Positions 35,162-45,274 of a stretch of 64,000 nucleotides of DNA are shown piece by piece. Source of the stretch: Carya illinoinensis (Eukaryota; Streptophyta; Magnoliopsida; Fagales; Juglandaceae); NCBI RefSeq assembly GCF_018687715.1, contig NC_056764.1, positions 2,668,501 to 2,732,500 on the forward strand, in the 5' to 3' direction. Below the pieces are notes generated by a model. The model made no database searches, was not told the origin of the DNA, and was given only the letters and a program-made list of their open reading frames with translations. A program made the translations under genes and the position numbers. Every line of letters starts with the position of its first letter. Position 1 is the first letter of the stretch.

Positions 35162-35314
35162 CACGTGGAGGAGTACATAGTATATACCACAATGATACGC
35201 TGGTGATTGCACGTGCAGGTGTTATTTCAAGAATCTAATACACGTTGCTTTTTCGCATGCTAAAAGTGTGCATATTATATGCATGATCCACGGCTTGCTT
35301 TTTTAAGTCACGTG
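35162..35314. promoter_or_regulatory. Second CACGTG group (three motifs)
   Basis: CACGTG occurs at 35162, 35210 and 35309 in a short GC-richer stretch, with Dof/TATA-like AT DNA around. It is a weaker version of the 32.6 kb cluster. No adjacent coding sequence was found. Confidence 0.35.
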
Positions 35315-35639
35315 ATAGAACTATCTTCTTTTCATCCTTGCGGATTTGATTCTTGTCTACAATAAATATTTTAGTTCAAATCGAAAGCATCTTTGTGTAA
35401 TTATCAACTCATGAACTATTTATTTGAAAACAAATTGGACTTGAGAAATCACAGTAAAATAATGCTGAAGATACTGCTTGAACAACATGTGGATCGATGA
35501 TGAAGATGGTAATAGTTCAGATTTTATAATGGGGAAGCGTTACAATTGGGGCTGGGTGAGTCTATTTTCATTTTAGACACACCTTTGAGCACGTAGGAAT
35601 GCAGTAAAACTGGACTCCTGTCCCATTTTTGGATGAAAA

Positions 35640-35807
35640 ATACTTTAACTACAAAGCGATTATGTAAAAATAAATCTACAAATTGATGTGATATGTTAGA
35701 TTGTAAATTTATTTTTATTATAAAATAAATCTAACAAATTTTATAAAATCACATCAATTTACAGATTTATTTTATATAATCTCTTTGTGTTGTAGCGGTT
35801 ATATGAG
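35640..35807. repeat. Palindromic MITE with clear 45-bp inverted repeats
   Basis: The left end starts CTACAAAGCGATTATGTAAA and continues AATAAATCTACAAATTGATG. The right end, read in reverse, is CTACAACACAAAGAGATTAT continuing AAAATAAATCTGTAAATTGA. Relatives are at 31.29-31.41, 58.44-58.56 and 63.59-63.79 kb. This is the best-preserved copy. Confidence 0.7.
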
Positions 35808-36627
35808 TAAATCCTTGATATAATGTCACTCGAACCAAATACAATATTCCCAAGCACGGACACCTGAATTTTGGAATGAACAGATGTAGATACCCAACAA
35901 TCGTTCACAGCCAAACATTAAATACAACAAGATCAGATGTAACACCTGCGGTCCAAAGTCTGGTAAAACAGCGTCGCAGCAGCATCTTACCTTCGTACTG
36001 ACACTGACGAAGTAGTACTTGGGGATTAGTGAAACACTGACAGGATTCTACCCGGAACTTCAATTAAGATGGCTACTGAACATGGGGATACAGATCTTGC
36101 TGTTCCGTCTTCGTCACTGCAAACTGAGAAAACAGCTCTGTTAGCTTTTCAAGGGACCAAAAAAATGGGACAGAAAACATGCAAATCAATCACAAAATAA
36201 AATTATGTGATTTCGGTGCATCTTTTATTATGATGTGGTGGGGAACTTGTCATAATCGTAACAAAAGCACATCCACAAGCAACGACCACTCTCCTTGAAC
36301 ATCGTAGGCTCTTATTTACGGATCTTTCATATGGCTCTATCACGCGTGCATCTTTTCTTCGCTGTACTGACATCTCTTTTTTAAATCTACTCTCCAAAAT
36401 ACTTCAATGAAAACCAAAGAGGATCGTGATCGTGACTTAGAGCCAGATAAGACCGGATCAGCAAGCTGAAATCCTCACGTCCACAACCAAACCTAATATA
36501 CAGCAACCAACCTTCAATTACATGATGTACATCACGTCCGGGTAAAGTAAGACACCAAGATTCAGAACCTAACAAAATGCCCAATCAGCAAATAGAGACC
36601 GAGCCCCTTGTTATATATAGTTACAGG

Positions 36628-36943
36628 GATGTTTGATAATGTTTTTAATCTCAACTCATCTCATCTCATTTCATTCCCAAACATCACTCAAATACAAACA
36701 CTTTCAAACTAATCATTACAAATTTTTCAAACTTTTAAACAAAATATAAAAAACAATTCAACTTTTTCAAATCCAAAACAAATAAATATTAAAAAAATTA
36801 TATTCTAAGAATATTTTAACTTTAAAATATTTTTATTCAGATTTTTTCCTCATTTCTCAAAATCTTATAAAACATCATAATTTAAACCATTTTACTACTA
36901 TTAACAGATTCCTTATCTCGTCTCATTCCCTAAGCATCTTAAT
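36628..36943. repeat. MITE with CTCATCTCATCTC termini
   Basis: The left end is GGGATGTTTGATAATG then TCTCAACTCATCTCATCTC. The right end reversed is GATGCTTAGGGAATGAGACG then AGATAAGGAATC. The interior is A/C-rich on the plus strand. It lies just downstream of the KH pseudogene. Confidence 0.6.
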
Positions 36944-37173
36944 ATCCATGGTGAAAGATATCGTCCACATCATTTTATCATGTTTTAGTAGCCTCACCAA
37001 TCATCTGGTGATTGCATCAAACTACAATAGAAGTCGACATCAACAAACGAAAAGTGAGCAACTCTTTACGCATTACCCACACACCAAACTCCTTAAATTA
37101 TGTTATATGCTATCACACCTGAAAAACCCCATATGGGACCCAAAACAAGAAAGAATTTAAAAGGCACGGTAAT

Positions 37174-40100
37174 TTACACTTGCTGTTGAGCACTGGCTTG
37201 TTGTATCAACTGAGAATATATGTACTCGTCAACCCTCTGTTTAGTCAAAGCCACCTTTTATGCATCCAAAAAGTTTCAAAAAGGAAAAAATGAGAATCAT
37301 GATAATAACATATTCATGTTCTCTACAGAGAAGATTAAAAATAATCAGCCTCTGTTTTCCTATAAGATAAAAGGAATCCCACCCTTTTCCAAGATATCAA
37401 ATTTTAACTATTGCCAATAATATATATAATCACCGTTTTCTACTTCATACAGCATTCTTGATATTATCCAAAAAATTATATTATATAAAGCTATTAGTCA
37501 ACCGCAGAACAAAAGCTATTACTAAACCAACAGTGCAACAAGCTCATGCTAGCCCTTTTTCTTCCCTTCACACTAACACAACCATCCTCTTTCTTAGTCC
37601 TTGCATAAATGAATTATCCTTCTGCACGGTTTCCACTTCTATTGCTTCTTTTTGGGTTTTTTTTCTTTGGCGAGGGAGGGGGCTAATTAAAGGGTTAATC
37701 TTTCTGTAAGAGTTTTATCTTTTTCCAAACTGTAAAAGTAAAATTATTATCTTCAAATACGATGATATGAAAAGGACATCACAATTCATACTCTAAAGGG
37801 GAACCCATTCAACAAAAGAAACTGTTTGGCTAGGAAGAAATTGAATCCTTTCATCAGATGATGTCCTTATGGAAGTAAAATATCTTTCTTGCTGCATGGT
37901 AAAAAACTTTAGTTGTTGTGGGTGCTTGAGACAGTTAAACTTGTGATCATGATGTAATCGATATAATATATTAATGAAAACTTGGTAAAAAAGAAAGAAA
38001 ATTTGTTTAGAAAATTCTTCAAATTGGAGGGGAAATAGTCCCACATTGGCCTAAGCTAGGTCCAACCGTTGCTACTGGTAACCAATGGAACAGGCTGCAC
38101 ACTAGGAAGCCCAAGCCCCTACCTACCTGTGCCTAGTGATGGGACTCCATTGACAATGACGTTTTCCTTTGATCACAATATAACCAATAAAGATTAATAT
38201 ACCTGTTGAGTACTACCGCCAAATTGAATTTGTCTATGTTTTTGTTCAACTTTCCCACCATAAACCTGCAAAAAAGAAATCCATAGAAACTGAAACAAAT
38301 CCAAGGCCCTCTATAGTTTTATTTCAATAATTAAAGCTACACTAAATAGAAAAACCCTGAAATTTGAAACCATTATGTGTCAAAGAGTCCTATTCAAGTA
38401 GAGAGATATTTCTTATCAACCAAGTAGCTCGTGTGAAGTAATGATTTGTGGGTCTGTAATAGCAACAACAAGCAGTTACTTTCTCCTTTTTTAAATGACA
38501 CGGAACCTCAACATGGCAAGGCCTTTTGAACACACATCCCCGAGGAGTGTCTGTGGATACATGACCCCAACCGTCAGAACTGTATATTGGGTTATCTAAA
38601 GGAACTCCAAGTGCAAAACTGAATTCAGGATGTCCGATTCTACAGCACATCCCAAACCTGTCCTTCGATCACTAGACTACACCCTAATGGGTACAAGTAG
38701 TAACTTGCTCCTATCATAGATTCCTAACTTGGCACAATATGCAACTTCACGATTAGAGATCACAACCTCAAGACTTTAAGATCTGCCTACCTTGATCATT
38801 GCTCCAGACTCAATTCTAATCCTTGATATGTTCGAGCCGCACCTGCTGATCAGCCCACCAACCAGTGTTTCAGATATCACCATCTCAAAGGTTACATAAT
38901 CAGCTGCAAGATTGGTTGTCCTAAAGATGATGTGGCTATGACAAATATTAAAACTTGATAGAACTGCAAAAGATGGCAGTCAAACTAAAGGAGTCATTTG
39001 ATATGGGAAAACATCAATAACCTGAAGTTGGGTCCGGATATTGTTGGGGTGGTCTGATTGATGTATAATTGTATGATGGGCTAATAGAAATCACTTCTCA
39101 TGGTGGGTTTTCCCTAAATAACATGAATTAGATCATGAATATAAACACTAATTTCAAAAAGAACATTCTGAATAAACGTCTAAAAGACAAAGTACTGTCA
39201 ATCAGGATTCCGTGTAAGACCTTAGTTGAGAACCAATCTCTTCCAAAGCCTTCAGTACTGCAGGACCATCACCTGATATTTATGTTTAACAGAAACCGTA
39301 TCATTATTCATTATTAGCAGCAGAAAGAAACAAAAAAGGCATATATAAGCACGAATAAGATTAAATGTATTAAACTTCATTAGCACAACAAAATGGAAGT
39401 CTTGTATTTTAATGGCTCAACACCTTAAATATTAATGAAATGCAACACCACATCAAGCATCTTTCAAAAAATGACTACACAATGGATGGAGAAGCTATTT
39501 TCACCTAATTGTTAACAGTTACTTGGAATGCTTTTGCAGATTTTTATTGCAATGGAAATGCATCTAGTTAGAAGAATGAAAGTAAGCAAAAAGGTTTTCA
39601 TTCCTCATGTTTGACAAGGTTATGGAGGTAAAATAATTATAAAAAACCAAATAATAAAACATACTCTACTATACCACTGAGAGCACTAATTTTAGTTCCA
39701 TTCAGCATTGACACTGTACAGGTACCACTCGATCAGATTCATGAGCAGGCGCACACAAAGGCAACTGATTCTGAGCAAGAACCATAATTGTGGCACCACA
39801 AGAATTTCTCAATGTTTTGACCAGACATCCCAATCAAAGAACCTGCTTGGGACCCAGCAATCAAAAGCCTTATTGTATTGGAAACCACATGTCCTGCAGC
39901 AACTTTTGTCTCTGTAATACTATCATCTTCCTGCAGGAAGGAAAGTTTTTTATTTTGTTAGAGCCACCACAGCATCACAAAAAAAATGTTGCACGACTTC
40001 TTTTTGGGGTGGAAGTTTTTAATTTTCTGCCCACAGGTCTTCCAGTTCTTATTGTGCCATCAGTAATTGTGGACATGGCTAGTAGCCTAGTACACACAAT

Positions 40101-41921
40101 GACAGCCTTTTCCAGACAAACAAGATGCTTCTCTACTTGAGACAAGACAGAGCCCAAACACTCCAACTCATTATCCCATGTGTAACACAAATCCAGGGGC
40201 TTCCAGGATGTGATAAATATCATTTGAAAAGGATATCTTGAACAATTAGAAATGGTTGACGTTTGCCTACTTGAAGAGGATATCTTGTGGAAGGGAAAGT
40301 CCTAGAACTTCATGTTTCAGACCTCTGCCACTAGGTTTCCGAAAGACAGTTCAATAATGCTACTACAAAAACCATTATCGATGAGTTGCATTCACATCAA
40401 TGCTTTCAAATCTAAACTTGATTCTTGAGTGATTACATTCACCAAAGTGAATAATATCCTTTGGAGACCAAGTGGCTGGCCACCTTATTAATATCACACT
40501 ATCTACGGGTACAGATTTTGTATGTAATATAACTTTTGGTGCTAAAGATAATCTTCAGAATAAAAGCTTACTAAATTGCTTCCCAGTGACCACACATTGA
40601 ACATTATCTACTGGTGAATATACGCCTATAAGTTTTTTTTATAGGTAATTAGAAGTTTTATTCATAGAATAGGCAAAGCCCAAGTACAAATGAGAATATA
40701 CGTCTATAAATTAATAAATCAAGGAGCCATAAGCCATCACACTCCCACACATCAAGCTCGGATAAAGTTGAGGGCAGATACAAATATTGACAATAAATTT
40801 CAAGAACCTACTTCATGAAGCTTAGTCAGGTTGGGTCAGGCATTAAACACATTAACTGTAGTATTAAACTGGCTATTTGCTGGAGTGCATTCTCTGCATC
40901 AGAAGCTGTGCCGTCACTGTCTTTAGAACTTATAATAATTACACGCTCTTCATGTCGCTGCAAAACACAACATATATAGTAGAATTAGATTAATGATTTC
41001 ATTTGACTGTTTCAAACTTTGGTTTCCGTCATAAAAAATACTCATGATAAAATATCATTTTGAGCAATTACTCTGAAAAGGAAATGGAAAATTTTAGCAC
41101 TTGCACTGATAACTGAACCCTTCGTCTGTTGCATCTCAAAAGTTGTAAAACATAAATTCTTTGATGTTGAAAGTAACTATTATAAGCATTAAGACACGAA
41201 CCCTACCAGCCTTAATTGTACCTTCCCTATTACCTTACCGCTGAAAAAAATAAAACAAAAATGCTCACAAACGCTTTTGCTAATGCAATACCACAAAAAA
41301 TATTCCCGGCATTTCCAAACACAGAATAATAATTGTAGCTTTACAAGTTAAGAGCTTCCCGTGCAAATTATTAACCGCGTCTCAATAATCTACAGTGTAT
41401 CGTATCATTTGCAAAGTATTAGTGCTAGCTAGTTGAATGTTTCCCTTTGCCTATGCCGGTCTGCCATCTTGATAAAATGCATTAATTATATTAAATAGCA
41501 AAAAAAATTATTGAAGCTCCCAACCTTTTCCTAATTTATTCTCTCTAAATTCTCCGTGAAACCTAACCTGAATACACTCAGGAGTCAGAACCTGAAAAGA
41601 TAAAAAAATAAAAGAAAAAAGAAAAAAGAAAAAGAAAAGCTTACTGCGATGGCATCTGCGATTTTTATAGTGGCCTTGGAATCTTCGCAAATCTTCTGGA
41701 TTCGGAAGCCTTCCTTACCGATCTGCCTCGACGGAACCACGATTCTAAACAGCACGTCGGGCGCCAACTTCGCGCGCCGCTTCGTCAGCCAACGCCGAGG
41801 AGAAAAGATCGTCTTCTCGGCGGCGTTTCCCAACAGACGATTGTCCAGTTCCTGATTCGGGAATTGGCAAGTTCACCGGTACGGGTACAGGTACAGGTAC
41901 CGGTACCGACGGATGCATCAT
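37174..41921 (-). pseudogene. Unprocessed KH-domain (poly(rC)-binding-like) pseudogene
   Basis: Exon remnants, right to left: 41645-41921 (N-terminus, KH1 start), about 40855-40957 (RHEERVIIISSK, AENALQQIASLIL), about 39725-39930 (KH2), about 39221-39279 (ISGDGPAVLKALEEIG), 39022-39113 (EVISISPSYNYTSIRPPQQY), 38791-38903 (KH3), 38203-38265 and 37174-37254 (ends YIYSQLIQQASAQQQV, stop). Their order matches plant three-KH poly(rC)-binding-like proteins, so the copy was genomic, not processed. Lesions: frame change in exon 1 near 41780 (KRRREDD and LFRIVVPSRQ in different frames), loss of four residues in KH1, lost donor after SLIL, 8-nt deletion in KH2 near 39804, no AG before ISGD, TGA at 39098-39100 for an expected Arg or Lys, and KH3 GxxG changed to SRCG. 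A functional protein is very unlikely. Confidence 0.85.
40616..40709 (-). mobile_element. 62-nt truncated LINE insertion with 16-bp target-site duplication
   Basis: GAATATACGCCTATAA (40616-40631) and GAATATACGTCTATAA (40694-40709) flank 62 nt. On the minus strand the insert reads GTACTTGGGCTTTGCCTATT through to TACCTATAAAAAAAAC. The first part matches GTACTTGGGCTATGCCTATC of the full LINE at about 8228-8247, so this is a bona fide 5'-truncated LINE copy. It sits in an intron of the KH pseudogene. Confidence 0.85.
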
Positions 41922-42185
41922 TGGGTTCACGGGGAATTGGCCTGGTCGGGCCAATTGTTAGGTGCTCAGGGAAGGAGAACATTAACGAATCGCGAAAAGT
42001 ATATGCTATATATAGTAAGTGATATGTTTCCAGTCAATTTACCGAAATGCCCTCGTCGATTTTGTTGGCTGAAATTCGCGATCGCGGGCATGATTCGAGT
42101 CTCCATTTTGTCAAGCAAAGCTCAGCTTGTATGACATCCCCAAGAATCCTTAAACCCTAAAAATCCTGAAAAAAACCTACCCGAC
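41922..42185. promoter_or_regulatory. Short divergent promoter between KH pseudogene and mTERF gene
   Basis: Only about 264 bp separate the KH pseudogene start (leftward) from the mTERF start (rightward), so they probably share or shared a bidirectional promoter. TATATATAG at about 42009-42017 could serve as a TATA element. Moderately GC-rich sequence around 42030-42100 (CGATCGCGG) fits this. Confidence 0.45.
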
Positions 42186-43859
42186 ATGCCCATCCCCAAG
42201 TCTCTGTTCACCATCCTCACCCACCACTTCTCTACCACCAGAAAGCTCCCAAACCTTTCCAAGATCCCCTCCAAGTACAGGCCCCAAGCCATCAAAGAAG
42301 CTCAGAGGGCTCTCACGGAGTACCTCCATACCACCAGGAACTTACCCTACACCTTTGCCGAGCACATTGCTAAGAATTCCATGTTTTCGGTCTCCAGCCT
42401 CATCGCCAAGCTCGATTTCTCGCGCTCCGATTTCTTCAAGAAGTTTCAGAGGCTCCTCAGGTACCATCCCGTCAATGAATTTGAATTTTTCTTTGAAAGC
42501 ATTGGTATTTGTTATGGTGAACTTAATGCGTTTTTGCCTGCCAACAAGTTCTTTTTCTCCGAAGATGGGACTGTTTTGAATGCGGCTTGTGCTCTTTCGG
42601 GATTTGGGTTTCCGTGGACTAGGTTGGGGAAGTTGTATAAGGACGATGTTTCGATTTTCAGTAAGAGTTCGGAGGAGTTGAAGACTAAGCTATGTGGGTT
42701 CAAGGGATATGGATTGAGCAATGTTTCCGTGATCGGTATTTGTTTAACTTTTCCGCATGTGTTGGGTGGGGAAGATGAATTGGGGGATGAAGTTGACGCA
42801 TTGTTTGATGATTTGAAAAGGGTCTTTGTAGATTTTGATTTGGCGAGTTATGTTGAGGGAAATGTGGATGCTTGGTATGAGGTATGTAGGAAAATTCGGG
42901 TGTTTTATGATTTGGGATGTGAGAAAGGAACGGCAGGGGAGCTGATGGGTAGGAGCAAGCACGTTTTCCTCGAATACCCAGAAGAGGTTTTGGCCCAAAC
43001 AGCGGAGTACTTTTGTAGATTTGGTATTAAGGAGGATGCTGGTTTATTGCTACTTCGGCACCCAGATATTTTGAAACTTGACTTGGAAACACCGGTGATT
43101 TCAGTGCTGGGATTCTTGAAACATTTCGGATTGAACTCAAGCGAATTAAGGTCCATTGGTCAGAAGTACCCTTACGTGTTGGGAAGAAATAAAATGGCTA
43201 ATTTGCCTCATGTGATGAAGGCTTTGAATCTACACGAATGGTTCTTCCATAGAATTAATAGTGGTAATCATCAGTTGTTAGCTAATTACGTCCTTATTGA
43301 TCCTGAAGAAGACTTGGATAAGGAATTCGGAGATGGGTTGGAGAAGATCCAATCTTCAAGAACCCCTACTCATACTATGAATAAATTAAAATTCTTGCAT
43401 GGGATTGGGTTTGGCGAAAATGCCTTGACCATGAAGGTGCTAGCTCACTTGCATGGCACTAGTATTGAGCTGCAGGAGCGGTTTGATTGCTTCCTTCGTG
43501 TTGGTGTGGAATTCTCAAAGCTCTGCAGGATGATAAGGTCAACGCCAAAGGTCATGAACCAAAAACCAGAAACTATTGAGCAGAAAGTGAACTTCCTCCG
43601 CCAGGAAATGGGAATCTCTTTACAGTACCTAGATATTTTTCCTGGATTTTTGTGTTTTGACCTAGAGAACCGGATTAAACCCAGGTACAGATTTCATGTG
43701 TGGCTTGCAGAAAAGGGTTTCTGTACAAAAACCTACTCCATTGCAAGCATAGTAGCCACAAGTGAAAAGAATTTTGTAGCTCGCCTTTCTACAATTCATC
43801 CAGATGCTCCAAAAAGGTGGTCTGAGCAGTACTCAAACAGAAAACCATTGGGGTCATAG
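42186..43859 (+). CDS. Organellar mTERF-domain protein, mTERF18/SHOT1-like
   Basis: A single-exon gene of 557 residues with a start Met followed by SLFTILTHHFSTTRKL, a basic/Ser-rich stretch typical of mitochondrial or plastid targeting peptides. The rest is a chain of alpha-helical mTERF repeats with the usual LxxxGhxxxxhxxhhxxxP spacing; examples are YCRFGIKEDAGLLLLRHPDI, LKHFGLNSSELRSIGQKYPY and FLHGIGFGENALT. mTERF proteins bind nucleic acid and control organelle transcription, splicing or translation. Length, the RKLPNLSKIPSKYRPQAI start and the FAEHIAKNS block resemble the Arabidopsis mTERF18/SHOT1 group (linked to heat tolerance), though the subgroup is from memory. No lesion is visible. 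The 3' flank has a small LINE scar at 44114-44160. Confidence 0.88.
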   Translation: MPIPKSLFTILTHHFSTTRKLPNLSKIPSKYRPQAIKEAQRALTEYLHTTRNLPYTFAEHIAKNSMFSVSSLIAKLDFSRSDFFKKFQRLLRYHPVNEFEFFFESIGICYGELNAFLPANKFFFSEDGTVLNAACALSGFGFPWTRLGKLYKDDVSIFSKSSEELKTKLCGFKGYGLSNVSVIGICLTFPHVLGGEDELGDEVDALFDDLKRVFVDFDLASYVEGNVDAWYEVCRKIRVFYDLGCEKGTAGELMGRSKHVFLEYPEEVLAQTAEYFCRFGIKEDAGLLLLRHPDILKLDLETPVISVLGFLKHFGLNSSELRSIGQKYPYVLGRNKMANLPHVMKALNLHEWFFHRINSGNHQLLANYVLIDPEEDLDKEFGDGLEKIQSSRTPTHTMNKLKFLHGIGFGENALTMKVLAHLHGTSIELQERFDCFLRVGVEFSKLCRMIRSTPKVMNQKPETIEQKVNFLRQEMGISLQYLDIFPGFLCFDLENRIKPRYRFHVWLAEKGFCTKTYSIASIVATSEKNFVARLSTIHPDAPKRWSEQYSNRKPLGS

Positions 43860-44113
43860 TTGAGTTTATACAGCCTCTTAGCATTTTGCCACTTTACATG
43901 GTTTACAAAATTAAAGATGAATTTCATAGTGTCGGAAGACCTGTGACAAAACTCACGTGGTTGGATTGATCCATCTGGAAGTTTTGTAAATTAATATCAA
44001 ATCCCCGGCTAACAATGGCATTACTAATTATTTCTGGATACAAGCCTCAACCACTGCCGTTATTGATTTCCAGTGTTGTCTTAATTAATTGCCCACAGAA
44101 AGCGCCTGAATTG

Positions 44114-44160
44114 GCCTCCGATCTTTTTTGATTTGATAAGTAGAATGTGCCTCCGATCTT
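44114..44160 (-). mobile_element. 23-nt LINE-tail insertion with 12-bp target-site duplication
   Basis: GCCTCCGATCTT occurs at 44114-44125 and 44149-44160. On the minus strand the 23 nt between them read ACATTCTACTTATCAAATCA then AAA, which contains the LINE-terminal ACTTATCAAA. It lies about 255 bp after the mTERF stop, probably in its 3' untranslated region. Confidence 0.8.
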
Positions 44161-44404
44161 ACTTTAGCATCTGTAATTGTTGAGGATCTTCCATCATCAG
44201 AAGTAAGTATTTCGAGACCCCTTGTAGGCAATTTGTATATTGTGTATACGACCATTGCATTGTACTGAATGATTGGTCCCGCCGTCATATTTGTGAATTA
44301 TTTTTGTGTAGCTTCTGTATCTCTCTCTATGTTTATCGTGAAAAGATCGGGATGATATTAAGTGCCATCCAACGGACAAACTTTCAATTCCAAGGTTACC
44401 AAGT

Positions 44405-44407
<3 letters not shown>

Positions 44408-44439
<32 letters not shown>
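44408..44439. repeat. (CT)n microsatellite
   Basis: About 16 CT units, roughly 0.55 kb after the mTERF stop codon. Confidence 0.95.
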
Positions 44440-44440
<1 letters not shown>

Positions 44441-44953
44441 CCTATTATGCTTGCAGATCGCCTTTTGACTCAACCAAAAATAATATCCGCTGGGGGAATG
44501 CTTATATAATGTATATGAGATGATCATTGCTGAAATTTGAAAAAAAGTTCTAATATGAAAGACTACTTGAAAAGCAAGCCGTTGCGTAATTCAGACAGGC
44601 AGGTGAGGTGGTGCTGTCCTTCACAGCAATTACATAAAAGAGGAGATAATCTCCAATCTAGATGTAAGGCCTTCTCCCTTACTAGTTATTAGTGGCTGAG
44701 ATGTAGGCCTGAATGATTACTGAGTCTGTGTAGTTCTATTAGAAGTTGCTATTTCACATGGATTAGGATTCTCAATCTGACTTACAGTCCACACTGCCAA
44801 AGCTTCTAGTTTTACTTCCTGCACTCAAGTTCCTTCTCAATTCTCTACCATATTATACCAAGTATTTCTAACCGACAATCATAAGGTCTCTCTTTCTTTT
44901 CACGTATTCTTGAACTACTCATCGATACCCTTCGTGAAAAAGCAAACCCCAGA

Positions 44954-44987
<34 letters not shown>

Positions 44988-45238
44988 TCCGATTGAATGT
45001 GGCTATATATATATATATAACGGTGCTGTCCACTGCTACGAGGCGAGATGGTGGCGTGATTCCCTGATGGCCTTTACAGTTTACGCTTGCAAGTACCAAG
45101 ATATTCACATTTTTTTCTTCTTTTGGGTAATTGAACACGAGGAAGCTATTGTATTCGTAATGCTTCTCTAAAAGCGCCCCCTTGGCTGGATGTCTGCGCT
45201 TCAAACAATTAGAATCGGCCTCTCTCTATTATTCCTTC

Positions 45239-45274
45239 CCCCCCCACCCCCCCCGCCCCCCCCCCCCCAAAACG
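45239..45274. repeat. Poly(C) tract with short A end
   Basis: Runs of C interrupted by single A and G, then AAAACG. It resembles the C/A tracts at 2105 and 9121. Confidence 0.85.

Larger units (their letters stand above)
26477..37173. other. 10.7-kb gene-poor tract rich in short TIR elements
   Basis: The HD-Zip promoter occupies the first kilobase or so. The remainder has no recognisable gene. It is mostly AT-rich MITE-like DNA (27.5-27.95, 28.68-29.35, 29.45-29.65, 30.05-30.25, 30.9-31.1, 31.29-31.41, 35.64-35.81 and 36.62-36.95 kb), simple TA repeats (about 32010 and 35037) and two GC-richer islands with CACGTG motifs (32.6-32.9 and 35.15-35.32 kb). The rightmost part may include the 3' untranslated region of the KH pseudogene. 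Confidence 0.55.

Noticed and set aside
41785..41982. ATG at 41982 as the KH gene start
   Set aside because: Its frame reads through without KH or KRRRED motifs; the proline-valine repeat and KRRREDD lie in another frame.
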